Assembly: GCF_000758625.1 (NCBI RefSeq)
Contig: NZ_CP009283.1
Location: forward strand, 1,623,501 to 1,687,500
Origin: Paenibacillus sp. FSL R7-0273
GTDB taxonomy: Bacteria; Bacillota; Bacilli; Paenibacillales; Paenibacillaceae
Length of the DNA: 64,000 nucleotides
Direction: 5' to 3'
Positions 43,134 to 51,296 of this stretch are shown in pieces. A model generated the notes under the pieces. That model saw only the letters and a program-made list of their open reading frames with translations, was not told where the DNA came from and did not search any database. A program made the position numbers and the translations under genes. The stretch's first letter is position 1, and the number at the start of each line of letters is the position of its first letter.

Positions 43134-45902
43134 TTAAGCGGCACTCTTAACGCCGCCCTCGCCGCTGATGTCGCCTTCGCTGCGACGGCGGACTATGGTG
43201 CGTGTAATGGCCTTTTCAATTTCAATAATAACGAATATCGCGGCCCCCATCATAAGTGGGAACGACCAGTAGGACAGGCCGATCGGCACTGTACCGAACA
43301 CCTTGTTCATGAACGGCAGATAGGTGATGGACAGCTGGAAAAGAATCAGCAGGCCGGATACGACGAATACGGCTTTGTTGGCGAAAAAGCCTTTGCCGAA
43401 CGCCGGCTCCAGCTCTGTCCGGCAGTTGAATAAATGGAACATTTGCGCCAGGACGATGGTCTGCATCGTAACGGTGTTGACGACGCTCTGGTCATATCCG
43501 TTATCCAGCAGGGACATGCTCATCGCCAGCGTCCCGCCGCCGAGCAATACCGACACGAACAGTATTCTAAAGATATAATACTTGCTCAGCAGGGGCGCAG
43601 CCGGATTGCGGGGCGGCCGTTTCATGGCACCGGGCTCGATACGCTCAAACGCCAGCGCCAGGGAAACCGTAACCGAGCTGACCATGTTAACCCACAGAAT
43701 CTGAATCGGTGTCAGCGGAATCACGGTGCCCAGCAGGATGCTCGCCATGATCAGGAAGCTTTCAGCACCGTTAGTCGGCAAAATGAACAGAATTGTTTTC
43801 TTCAGATTGTCGTAGACACGCCGGCCTTCCTTCACCGCCTGGACGATGGTGCTGAAGTTGTCGTCAGCCAGCACCATTTCCGAGGCATCCTTGGACACCT
43901 CTGTTCCCTTGATGCCCATGGCAACACCTACGTCTGCCCGTTTGAGGGCCGGCGCGTCGTTCACCCCGTCGCCGGTCATGGCGCAGATGCTGCCGCTGCT
44001 TTGCAGCGCTTCGACCAGCTGCAGCTTATTTTGCGGACTGGTCCGGGCAAAGATAGAGTACTTGCGGGCGGCCTCCTGCAGCTCCTCCTTGGACATACGG
44101 TCCAGCTCCCGGCCTTCGATTGAATGCTCGCCGTCGCCGATACCGAGCTGTTTGCCGATCGCCATCGCGGTTTCCTTATGGTCGCCGGTAATCATTTTGA
44201 CCTCGATGCCTGCATTCTTGCACTCGCGGATAGCGTCCACCACCTCATCGCGCGGCGGATCGACGATGCCCGCCAGTCCCAGAAATACAAGCCCTTCCTT
44301 CAGATCGTCATGATCTACCTGATCAGGAGACGCCCCTTCCGGCAGCTCCTTCATCGCAAGTCCAATGACCCGCTGCCCTTTGCGGGCATGAGCCTGCATC
44401 TGGTCACGCCAGAAACCGGCATTGAACGGGGATACACCTTCATCCTCTGCCTGGCTGTCCGCCATTTCAAACAGACGATCCGGCGCACCTTTGACATAAA
44501 TAACCGGACGGCCAGCGTCCCCGGTCAGCACCGCCATGTATTTGTATTCGGAGTCGAACGGCAGCTTTGCTGTTATTTCCAGTTCAGGCATATCGGATTG
44601 TGCCTTGCCTGCAAGCGTCAGCAGACAGCCTTCCGTAGGATCACCTTGCAGCGTCCATTTACCCTCTTCCTTCGTCAGAACAGAATCGTTGCAGGTCACC
44701 CCGCATATCAGCAGATGTTTTAGCGTCCGATCCTCTTCCGGATCTGCCTCTTGCTCTTTATTCCGGCGGATTTCACCTTCTGGAGCATAGCCCGTTCCCG
44801 TTACCTCATATTCGCGGGAGGAGGTTACCACGGAGGTGACAGTCATTTCGTTTTTGGTCAGTGTGCCCGTTTTATCGGAGCAGATAACCGAAACAGCGCC
44901 GAGTGTTTCTACCGAAGGCAGATTGCGGACAATCGCTTTTCTTTTCGCCATATTTTGTACACCGATTGCCAATATAATGGACAAAATGGCCGGTAGTCCT
45001 TCGGGGATTGCCGCTACAGCCAGACCGATGACCGACAGCAGCAGCTCTCCGACTTCATAATCACGCAGCCAATATCCGAATCCGAACATCAGCGCAGCCA
45101 CGGCCACTATAACAATGGATACCATCTTGCCGAAATGGGCAGTCTGTTTCAGCAGCGGCGTGCTTTGTTCTTCGACGGATGCAATCGACTTGTTGATTTT
45201 TCCGATTTCCGTCTGATCCCCGGTTGCAACGGCTACGCCGGTCCCTGTGCCGGATGAGACAGTAGTCCCGGAAAAAACAATGTTGGTCCGGTCGCCCAGC
45301 GTCACTTCCTCCTCCAGCGCGCCCGTCTGCTTCTCAACAGAGGTGGATTCGCCGGTCAGGGCTGATTCCTCAACCTTCAGGTTGTCACTGCTGAGCAGTC
45401 TGAGATCTGCCGGTATTTTGTCTCCCGCGCTTAGCAGCACGATATCACCCGGTACGACCTCTGCCGCTTCAATTTGTGTCAGGCTTCCATCCCGCCGCAC
45501 CTGCGCCTCCGGAGACAGCATATTCTTGATGCCCTCCAGCGCCTGCTCGGCCCGGTGCTCCTGCATGAAGCCGATGGTTGCATTAACGATGGCTACGATA
45601 ACGATAACGATGGTGTCACTAAAGTGGCCCAATATGGCCATAATAACGGCGGCTGCCAGCAAAATGTAAATCAGCACGTCGTTAAAATGCTTTAAAAACT
45701 TAAGGATAACCGGTGTTTTCTTTCCCTCCGGCAGCTCATTTTTCCCATACCGGTCCAGGCGGTTCTTAGCCTCGCCATTACTCAAGCCCTGTTCACTGTC
45801 GGTTTCCAATGCTTCCAGCGTATGCTGGCTGTCCAAGGCATGCCACATCTTCTCCTGCTTCTCTGCCAAGTCAGTCGCCTCCTCTGGTTTAAATCTTCCC
45901 AT
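43134..45902 (-). CDS. P-type cation-transporting ATPase (type II)
   Basis: 922 residues. It has a cation-ATPase N-terminal domain (MWHALDSQHTLEALETDSEQ), the actuator motif LTGES, IPEGLP in helix 4, the phosphorylation site ICSDKTGTLTKNEMT, nucleotide-binding KGAPDRLFE, and the hinge MTGDGVNDAPALKRADVGVA. Ten membrane helices are expected. Architecture is that of the PMR1/SERCA-like group. However, helix 6, normally N-x-x-T-D in Ca2+ pumps, reads WVNMVSSVTVSLALAFE and lacks the Asp, so Ca2+ specificity is doubtful and another cation is possible. A single gene read from its own promoter. Confidence 0.9.
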   Translation of the reverse strand: MGRFKPEEATDLAEKQEKMWHALDSQHTLEALETDSEQGLSNGEAKNRLDRYGKNELPEGKKTPVILKFLKHFNDVLIYILLAAAVIMAILGHFSDTIVIVIVAIVNATIGFMQEHRAEQALEGIKNMLSPEAQVRRDGSLTQIEAAEVVPGDIVLLSAGDKIPADLRLLSSDNLKVEESALTGESTSVEKQTGALEEEVTLGDRTNIVFSGTTVSSGTGTGVAVATGDQTEIGKINKSIASVEEQSTPLLKQTAHFGKMVSIVIVAVAALMFGFGYWLRDYEVGELLLSVIGLAVAAIPEGLPAILSIILAIGVQNMAKRKAIVRNLPSVETLGAVSVICSDKTGTLTKNEMTVTSVVTSSREYEVTGTGYAPEGEIRRNKEQEADPEEDRTLKHLLICGVTCNDSVLTKEEGKWTLQGDPTEGCLLTLAGKAQSDMPELEITAKLPFDSEYKYMAVLTGDAGRPVIYVKGAPDRLFEMADSQAEDEGVSPFNAGFWRDQMQAHARKGQRVIGLAMKELPEGASPDQVDHDDLKEGLVFLGLAGIVDPPRDEVVDAIRECKNAGIEVKMITGDHKETAMAIGKQLGIGDGEHSIEGRELDRMSKEELQEAARKYSIFARTSPQNKLQLVEALQSSGSICAMTGDGVNDAPALKRADVGVAMGIKGTEVSKDASEMVLADDNFSTIVQAVKEGRRVYDNLKKTILFILPTNGAESFLIMASILLGTVIPLTPIQILWVNMVSSVTVSLALAFERIEPGAMKRPPRNPAAPLLSKYYIFRILFVSVLLGGGTLAMSMSLLDNGYDQSVVNTVTMQTIVLAQMFHLFNCRTELEPAFGKGFFANKAVFVVSGLLILFQLSITYLPFMNKVFGTVPIGLSYWSFPLMMGAAIFVIIEIEKAITRTIVRRRSEGDISGEGGVKSAA

Positions 45903-45978
45903 TCATTAAACGGGATAGCGCCGAGGCAAACGCTTCAGAGGGAAGTCGTTATGAAATGTTCACAGAAGGAGCAGATAA

Positions 45979-46968
45979 ATGCTAAAGTTGAATTCTAAGA
46001 AGGGAGTGCAGCTTCGATTGAATAAAACAGAGCGTCTTCTAGCGATTATGATAGAGCTGCAGCGAAGCAGATTGCTGACAGCTGATGAATTGGCAGAGGT
46101 GTTGGGGGTCAGTGTAAGAACGATTTATCGTGATATGCAGGCTTTAAGTGAGGCGGGTGTTCCCGTCATTGGTGAGACAGGATTAGGCTATTCTTTAATG
46201 GAAGGCTATTTTCTTCCGCCTGTCAGCTTTACAGTAGAAGAGGCAGTATCACTGGTTCTTGGTGCTGAATTTATAGAAAAACGCTTTGATCCGGCTTTTC
46301 GCAGCAGTGCCCGTTCTTCCAGTAAAAAAATTGAGGCTATTCTGTCAGGACCCATCCGTGAAGAGACTAGCCGGATACAAGGAGGCATCCGTCTGCTCCA
46401 AAAAGATCAAATGGCCGTCATGCTGCGGGAGAAGGAGCATTTGGGAATCATTCGTGGAGCCATGCTGGAGAGCAGGAAGATTCGTTTTACCTACAACAAA
46501 CGGGCCGCTGAAGCTGATGGGAGCAGAACGACTGTGCGGACGGTATCGCCATACGGATTGGCGCATGATGAGCAGAACGGCTGGCTGTTACTTGCCTACT
46601 GCGGCCTGCGGGAGGATATCCGCCATTTCCGGGTTTCCAGAATCAGTGAGCTTGCCGTGACGGAGGATACGTTTCAGACACCCGATAACTTTAACCTTCA
46701 GGCCTATCAGCCGAAGGATACCCGCAGCATAAGGGTCTCAGCTATTTTTAATTCAGAAATTGCCGACCGGGTTGAAGAAGCGAACAACTATTATATGGAG
46801 ACTGCCGAATCTAAAGAGGATGGTTACCATGCTACTTTTCGTGTCCGTGAGCCGGAGGAGCTGCTGAGCTGGATTCTTGGGTGGGGAGGAGAGGTGGTAG
46901 TCACTGAACCGGAGTCCTTCAGAAACCGGATAAGAGAAGAAATCGCAAAAATGAAAGAACGCTACTGA
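45979..46968 (+). CDS. HTH/WYL-domain transcriptional regulator
   Basis: 329 residues; ATG 45979 with AAGGAG 7 bases upstream (a TTG at 46018 is an alternative that starts nearer the usual N-terminus). The N-terminal helix-turn-helix is TADELAEVLGVSVRTIYRDM. The WYL domain has RFTYNKRAAE, VSPYGLAHDEQNGWLLLAYC and IRHFRVSRISELAVTEDTFQ, with a C-terminal WCX-type domain. Such YafY-type regulators sense small ligands or nucleic acid. The VOC gene 75 bases downstream, in the same direction, is the likely target or partner. Confidence 0.9.
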   Translation: MLKLNSKKGVQLRLNKTERLLAIMIELQRSRLLTADELAEVLGVSVRTIYRDMQALSEAGVPVIGETGLGYSLMEGYFLPPVSFTVEEAVSLVLGAEFIEKRFDPAFRSSARSSSKKIEAILSGPIREETSRIQGGIRLLQKDQMAVMLREKEHLGIIRGAMLESRKIRFTYNKRAAEADGSRTTVRTVSPYGLAHDEQNGWLLLAYCGLREDIRHFRVSRISELAVTEDTFQTPDNFNLQAYQPKDTRSIRVSAIFNSEIADRVEEANNYYMETAESKEDGYHATFRVREPEELLSWILGWGGEVVVTEPESFRNRIREEIAKMKERY

Positions 46969-47043
46969 CATACTGTTGGCAGCAGGGGGCTTGTATAATC
47001 AGGACAAGATTATAAACAAACCCGCATACAAAGGAGAAATATT

Positions 47044-47412
47044 ATGCCAGTCATTGGACCCGATTTCATTTCACTACAGGTGAGCAATCTTGAAGGCTCT
47101 GCAGCATTTTATCAAAACTATCTTGGACTGGTCCGCTCACAGGCGGGACCGCCTCATGCTGTGGTCTTTGAAACGAAGCCCATCGCCTTTGCTCTTCGCG
47201 GCTTATTGCCGGGAGTAGAGCTCGGTTCAGGTACTCAGCCTGGATTAGGTGTAGCGCTGTGGCTCTATGCCCCGGATACGCAGGAAATCCATGACAAGCT
47301 TATTGCAGCAGGGGTAAAGATTACATCTGCTCCGATAGACGGCCCCTTCGGGCGGACCTTTACCTTTGCTGACCCGGACGGCTATCTGGTTACCCTTCAC
47401 AGCAAAGGCTGA
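47044..47412 (+). CDS. VOC-family protein
   Basis: 122 residues; AAAGGAG 7 bases before ATG. Fold units: DFISLQVSNLEGSAAFYQNY and GRTFTFADPDGYLVTLHSKG. Related to glyoxalase I and bleomycin-binding proteins; the end FADPDGYLVTLH is the usual C-terminal strand. It may bind or break down a toxic small molecule and probably is under control of the WYL regulator just upstream. Confidence 0.85.
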   Translation: MPVIGPDFISLQVSNLEGSAAFYQNYLGLVRSQAGPPHAVVFETKPIAFALRGLLPGVELGSGTQPGLGVALWLYAPDTQEIHDKLIAAGVKITSAPIDGPFGRTFTFADPDGYLVTLHSKG

Positions 47413-47434
47413 TACGATACAGTAAACCCTGATA

Positions 47435-48721
47435 TTACCCTGCATGAAATTCCCGGTCCGGTGCACGGGAGGACGGCGGAGCTGTAATATCAAGGCTGCG
47501 CAGATGAGCATTGGTCAGGCCCGTGGTCAGGCATACAGCAAACAGGGCAGCGGCAATTGCGAAGCAAATGGCCACACCGATTCTGTCGGCCAGAATTCCT
47601 ACACCGCCGTAGGTTAACGGAATGGAGAGGTTAAAGGCCATGGAGCTGATGCTGTTGACGCGTCCCCGGAGCTGGGACGGAACCAGGAGCTGAAACAGGG
47701 TGCTCATCGGAATTACTGTGACTGTCACGCCAAAGCCAAGGAGCAGGTTGCCAAAGCAGGCTGGCCAGAGTGCAGAAGATATTGCAATCACTCCCATGCC
47801 AAGGCCTTGAATTCCCAGCCCGCAGGAGAACCAGAGGCCGATTCTCCGGGGAGCTTGGCTGCCGACAAAGAGTCCGCCCAGAAGCAGTCCGGCCCCTATA
47901 GCCGCATTAAAAATACCAAGCTCACGGGAACCGCCCTGCAGCAGCTCCCCGATCAGCATGGGGGGAAGCACATTGCTTGGCCCCAGGGCAATATTGCTGA
48001 GCGTACCTAGAAGGATGAGGAGCAGCAGGGCAGTCTGCCCGCGCAGCCATCCCCAGCCCTCAGTGATTTCCGCAAAGATGGACAACCCGGCACTGCCGGG
48101 TTGTCTCTTTGTCTTACTGCGGAATCTGATCCGCTGAATCAGGACAAGCGAAAGAATAAACGATACCGCATCCACAATCACGGCTCCTGAATTCCCAATA
48201 GAGGCCACCAGTATTCCTCCGGTAACCGTACCGAGAATACGGGTGATCTGCAGAGAAACAGACATCAGTGAATTGGCCGCGATAAGATAGGCTTTATCTG
48301 CGATGAGCTCGGGCATCAGGGAGCTCTGTGAGGTCCCGAACAGATTGCCCATTATGGCAAGGGCGGCTGTAATCAGATAGATATGCAGCAGCTGCAGCTG
48401 ACCGGTTAACATGAGTACTGCAAGGGTTCCGGTCAGCAGAGCCTGGGCGGCATCGGAGATCTGCATCAGGATTTTTTTGTTCAACCGGTCAACCCAGGCG
48501 CCGATGAACAGGCCGAGGATCATTTCCGGCAGAAATTTGGTGACGATCACAAGCCCCACCTGGAGCGAGGAGCCGGTCATCGAATACACGAGCCAGCTAA
48601 CTGCCAGATTGTATAAGGAATCCCCAAAGAAGGAGCAGGCACGGGCCAGCCATAAATAGCGGAAGTCCGCATTATGCTGCAGCAGAAGCCTGTAACTGGG
48701 CTTGCTTACTACGGAATTCAA
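47435..48721 (-). CDS. MFS exporter of the radical SAM peptide operon
   Basis: 428 residues, about 12 membrane helices, of the MFS_3/enterobactin-exporter-like group (WLARACSFFGDSLYNLAVSW, RILGTVTGGILVASIGNSGA, LRGRVNSISSMAFNLSIPL). It begins with TTG, overlaps the radical SAM stop as TTGA, and has GGAGGAG in the end of that gene, so both are translated together. In this setting it most likely exports the modified peptide or provides self-protection. Confidence 0.85.
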   Translation of the reverse strand: MNSVVSKPSYRLLLQHNADFRYLWLARACSFFGDSLYNLAVSWLVYSMTGSSLQVGLVIVTKFLPEMILGLFIGAWVDRLNKKILMQISDAAQALLTGTLAVLMLTGQLQLLHIYLITAALAIMGNLFGTSQSSLMPELIADKAYLIAANSLMSVSLQITRILGTVTGGILVASIGNSGAVIVDAVSFILSLVLIQRIRFRSKTKRQPGSAGLSIFAEITEGWGWLRGQTALLLLILLGTLSNIALGPSNVLPPMLIGELLQGGSRELGIFNAAIGAGLLLGGLFVGSQAPRRIGLWFSCGLGIQGLGMGVIAISSALWPACFGNLLLGFGVTVTVIPMSTLFQLLVPSQLRGRVNSISSMAFNLSIPLTYGGVGILADRIGVAICFAIAAALFAVCLTTGLTNAHLRSLDITAPPSSRAPDREFHAG

Positions 48722-50973
48722 CTGAATACTCCTCCTCTGTCTAAGGCTCTATATGCCTCAGATACCTGCGGCTGCTTCACCCGCAGAAACCGGCTGCTGA
48801 TGCAGTGCTGCCATAGCTTGGTATGAAATTCATGCTGTGAGGATTGCTGAAGCAGCTCCGTTAAGCTTAAGCCATGCTCGAACTTGCGCAAAAAACTGAG
48901 CATCGGTGCGGGAAACGGAAAAAGAGTACCGTCCCGCCGGACGAACAGCTGCTGCTCCTGTGGCTCCGTATAGCCGGGAACCTCAGGTTTCCATTGCTGA
49001 AGCAGCTCCGTTATATTTTGCGCGGTGACTGCCCTTCCTTCGTGTTCGGAGGAATCCAGAAGGTTATCCAGGTTCTTTTTGCTGAACAGCTTGTGTACAG
49101 GAAGGTAATAACGCCCCTCAAGGAGATGACCGTTTAATTCCATGACTGTATCCGCGTTGGCCGGCGTATGATTTGCCCCGCCTATGAAGCTCAGGATATT
49201 AGTTCCGAACCTGTCATGGTAGAACATTGAATGCGCAGTATCCACTCCCCCCACCCAGGGACGGTCCAGCAGACCTCCCCGCAACGAGGCTTTGGCCTCA
49301 GTCAGCTCCTTCGATCCGCAGCGTGAAGATGCAGCCAGCAGATCCTTAGGCTCACTGTAATGCAGCCGCCATGCGACATCCTCCCCCTCAAACGGCCGGA
49401 CACCATGAATATTGAAGCGCTCCGGTTCCTTGGCTATAATAGCGCCTTTGGTTAAGACGAACTGGCCGAGTCCGCCAAAGGTCCAATGCCTGGTATTCTC
49501 CTGCAAAAAATCAACAGAGCCCAGAGCGTCTTCAACCGTTTCGGTAGGGAAGCCGGTAAAGCCCATAATTTGCACGCCGATGCCGGCTTCGCTGAACATT
49601 TGAATCGTTTCCTGCAGCCGGTCGACCTTGGTTCCTTTGTTAATCAGGTTCAGGATCCGCTGGTTGCCGGATTCAAACCCGACCGAGATGGCGGTACAGC
49701 CGCTTTGCTGCAGCAACCCGCAGCGCTCCGGTGTCCAGTATTCCTCAAGCCGGATCTCTGCTCCCCAGCGGATATCGAGCCCTTCTTCCAGAATGGCCGC
49801 TGCAAGCTTCAGGAGTAAAGCAGGAGAAAGCACATCTACTGAAAAATATATATATTTGTAGGTGACGGCAAGCGTCCTCAAATCTTCCATAATTTTATCG
49901 AGCGGGTATTGCCGCCAGGGACTGGTAGGCGAATCGGTATTTAAGCCGTAATCACAAAAGGTGCACCGGTTCCAGTAGCAGCCCCGCGAAGGAGAATAGT
50001 ATATGAACGGATACGGGGACAGGTACTTTTCCCAGGGCAGCTTGCTGTACTCCGGCGCCGGAAAGGAGCAGATATCCTCATATTTGATTTCGGGCGTAAA
50101 GGTATCAGTCACAGCCTGATGCCTTGGGTGCAGGGCAATATTCGGAGACGCAGGTATAGAGGTGTCGTGCTCCAAGGCTTGGAGAATAGAGACAAAGGCA
50201 CTTTCACCTTCACCGATAATGCAGGCATCCGCAGAGTCAAATACTGCATAAAAATCGTTTTTATCCAAAATGTATTTCCAGTAATCCGAGACGGCGGTAC
50301 CGCCGAATATCATGCGGATTCCCGGACAGCTTGTCCGGATGTGACGTGCCATGCTGAGTGCGAAGGGGATTTGGGCGACATAGGTGATGCTGATGCCAAC
50401 GAGGGAATAACCGCCTGTACTAATGCCGGGGATCAATTCCTTGCTATAATAATCAGTGAACGGCCGGGAGATCACTCCGGTGATTTCTGGATCACGCATA
50501 TCCAGTGAGCTGAAAATATTAAAAAATCCGCTGGTCGCCAGGCTGAAGCCCCGGAACTGACCCGGGAAGCCCTTTAAAGATAAGGCATCCATCCAGAGCA
50601 TTACGGTCTCAACGGCGCTTGTATACAGCGTGTAGTCAAAAAAGGCTGCTTCATTCCTGAAGGTATGCAGTGCGGCCGGAAGCTCCTCAGCGAAGTTCAT
50701 GCCTTGTACTTTGAGCGCGTAATGAAGCTCCATCTGTTCAACAGGCGTAAGGTGCTTCCGCATCTGAAGCTGTGCAGTCCGTTCATTAATAGCCTGCATC
50801 GTTCTTTCGATCTGCTCAGGGGTAGTAGTATACAGCCAAGAATCAATATTGCTGTCAATAATATCAATATCGGCAAAGCCGAATTGCCGCGCATAGCCCG
50901 CCAGACAGCAAAGACTGTGATAACCCGAGGTAGGATCACTGACAGGCGGGTAGATAAGCGCAGTTTTTACCAT
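48718..50973 (-). CDS. B12-binding radical SAM protein, candidate peptide maturase
   Basis: 751 residues with GGAGG upstream of ATG. The cobalamin-binding-like Rossmann domain spans about 185-265 (LVGISITYVAQIPFALSMAR, IRMIFGGTAVSDY, CIIGEGES). The radical SAM barrel starts at about 325. Its cluster cysteines are Cys332, Cys337 and Cys340 in SRGCYWNRCTFCDYG, a CX4CX2C spacing rather than CX3CX2C. Barrel motifs follow: WGAEIRLEEYW, SVGFESGNQRILNLINKGTK, GIGVQIMGFTGFPTET. The end (about 640-735: FPFPAPMLSFLRKFEHGLSL) looks like a small winged-helix domain that could hold a leader peptide. B12 radical SAM enzymes methylate or rearrange unreactive carbons. The 33-residue peptide gene just upstream is its likely substrate. 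Confidence 0.85.
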   Translation of the reverse strand: MVKTALIYPPVSDPTSGYHSLCCLAGYARQFGFADIDIIDSNIDSWLYTTTPEQIERTMQAINERTAQLQMRKHLTPVEQMELHYALKVQGMNFAEELPAALHTFRNEAAFFDYTLYTSAVETVMLWMDALSLKGFPGQFRGFSLATSGFFNIFSSLDMRDPEITGVISRPFTDYYSKELIPGISTGGYSLVGISITYVAQIPFALSMARHIRTSCPGIRMIFGGTAVSDYWKYILDKNDFYAVFDSADACIIGEGESAFVSILQALEHDTSIPASPNIALHPRHQAVTDTFTPEIKYEDICSFPAPEYSKLPWEKYLSPYPFIYYSPSRGCYWNRCTFCDYGLNTDSPTSPWRQYPLDKIMEDLRTLAVTYKYIYFSVDVLSPALLLKLAAAILEEGLDIRWGAEIRLEEYWTPERCGLLQQSGCTAISVGFESGNQRILNLINKGTKVDRLQETIQMFSEAGIGVQIMGFTGFPTETVEDALGSVDFLQENTRHWTFGGLGQFVLTKGAIIAKEPERFNIHGVRPFEGEDVAWRLHYSEPKDLLAASSRCGSKELTEAKASLRGGLLDRPWVGGVDTAHSMFYHDRFGTNILSFIGGANHTPANADTVMELNGHLLEGRYYLPVHKLFSKKNLDNLLDSSEHEGRAVTAQNITELLQQWKPEVPGYTEPQEQQLFVRRDGTLFPFPAPMLSFLRKFEHGLSLTELLQQSSQHEFHTKLWQHCISSRFLRVKQPQVSEAYRALDRGGVFS

Positions 50974-50999
50974 TTCATGACCTCCATATTAAAAAGATA

Positions 51000-51029
51000 C
51001 CTCCCCGATTGAAGGATTCAATGAGGAGG
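51000..51029 (-). terminator. Attenuator between peptide gene and radical SAM gene
   Basis: In the minus-strand sense CCTCCTCATTGAA pairs with TTCAATCGGGGAGG (one bulge, one G-T), followed by TATCTTTTTAA. A partial terminator at this place would give more precursor than maturase mRNA, as is common in peptide operons. Confidence 0.65.
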
Positions 51030-51047
51030 CCGGGCTGCGGAAAGCGG

Positions 51048-51149
51048 CTAGTGGATATTATTGATGTTGTTCTCACGTGTAACAACGCTGTCAAATTCTT
51101 CGGTGACCTCCAGAATGGCTGCGAGCAGCTCTTGTTCTTCCTTTTTCAT
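51048..51149 (-). CDS. 33-residue candidate RiPP precursor peptide
   Basis: On the minus strand AAAGGAGGTGAG lies 6 bases before ATG at 51149, the strongest ribosome site of the neighbourhood. The frame runs 33 codons to TAG. Residues 1-21 are acidic and helical (MKKEEQELLAAILEVTEEFD), like a leader; residues 22-33 (SVVTRENNINNIH) contain a repeated NNI and a C-terminal His and would be the core. The gene stands first in an operon with a B12 radical SAM protein and an MFS exporter. It has no cysteine, so a lanthipeptide or sactipeptide is excluded. The RiPP identity is an inference from size, leader-like composition and context. Confidence 0.6.
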   Translation of the reverse strand: MKKEEQELLAAILEVTEEFDSVVTRENNINNIH

Positions 51150-51179
51150 ATGATCTCACCTCCTTTGGGTATTAAAGAG

Positions 51180-51208
51180 ATTATATGCTAAATAATACCA
51201 TTTGATAT
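51180..51208 (-). promoter_or_regulatory. Possible promoter of the peptide operon
   Basis: A perfect TATAAT on the minus strand (51185-51180) with a weak -35 (ATATCA, 51208-51203) at 17 bases, about 31 bases before the start codon. A poor -35 suggests that an activator may be needed. Confidence 0.4.
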
Positions 51209-51221
51209 ATGAGCTAGCAGA

Positions 51222-51250
51222 TTGACGCTAAATGAAATAGCAGATAAACT
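51222..51250 (+). promoter_or_regulatory. SigA-type promoter of the GH94-type gene
   Basis: TTGACG (51222-51227), a 17-base spacer and TAAACT (51245-51250), 46 bases before the start codon. It lies back to back with the promoter of the peptide operon. Confidence 0.6.
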
Positions 51251-51296
51251 ATTAATTTGGGTAAATATGAGATTTTATGGAAAGAGGGGCAAGTAA

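Noticed and set aside
43434..44313. Plus-strand frames of 155-229 codons opposite the P-type ATPase
   Set aside because: They mirror a well-supported gene with all catalytic motifs on the other strand.
51009..51191. A 60-codon plus-strand frame over the peptide gene
   Set aside because: No ribosome site, and it is antisense to the minus-strand peptide frame, which has a strong one.
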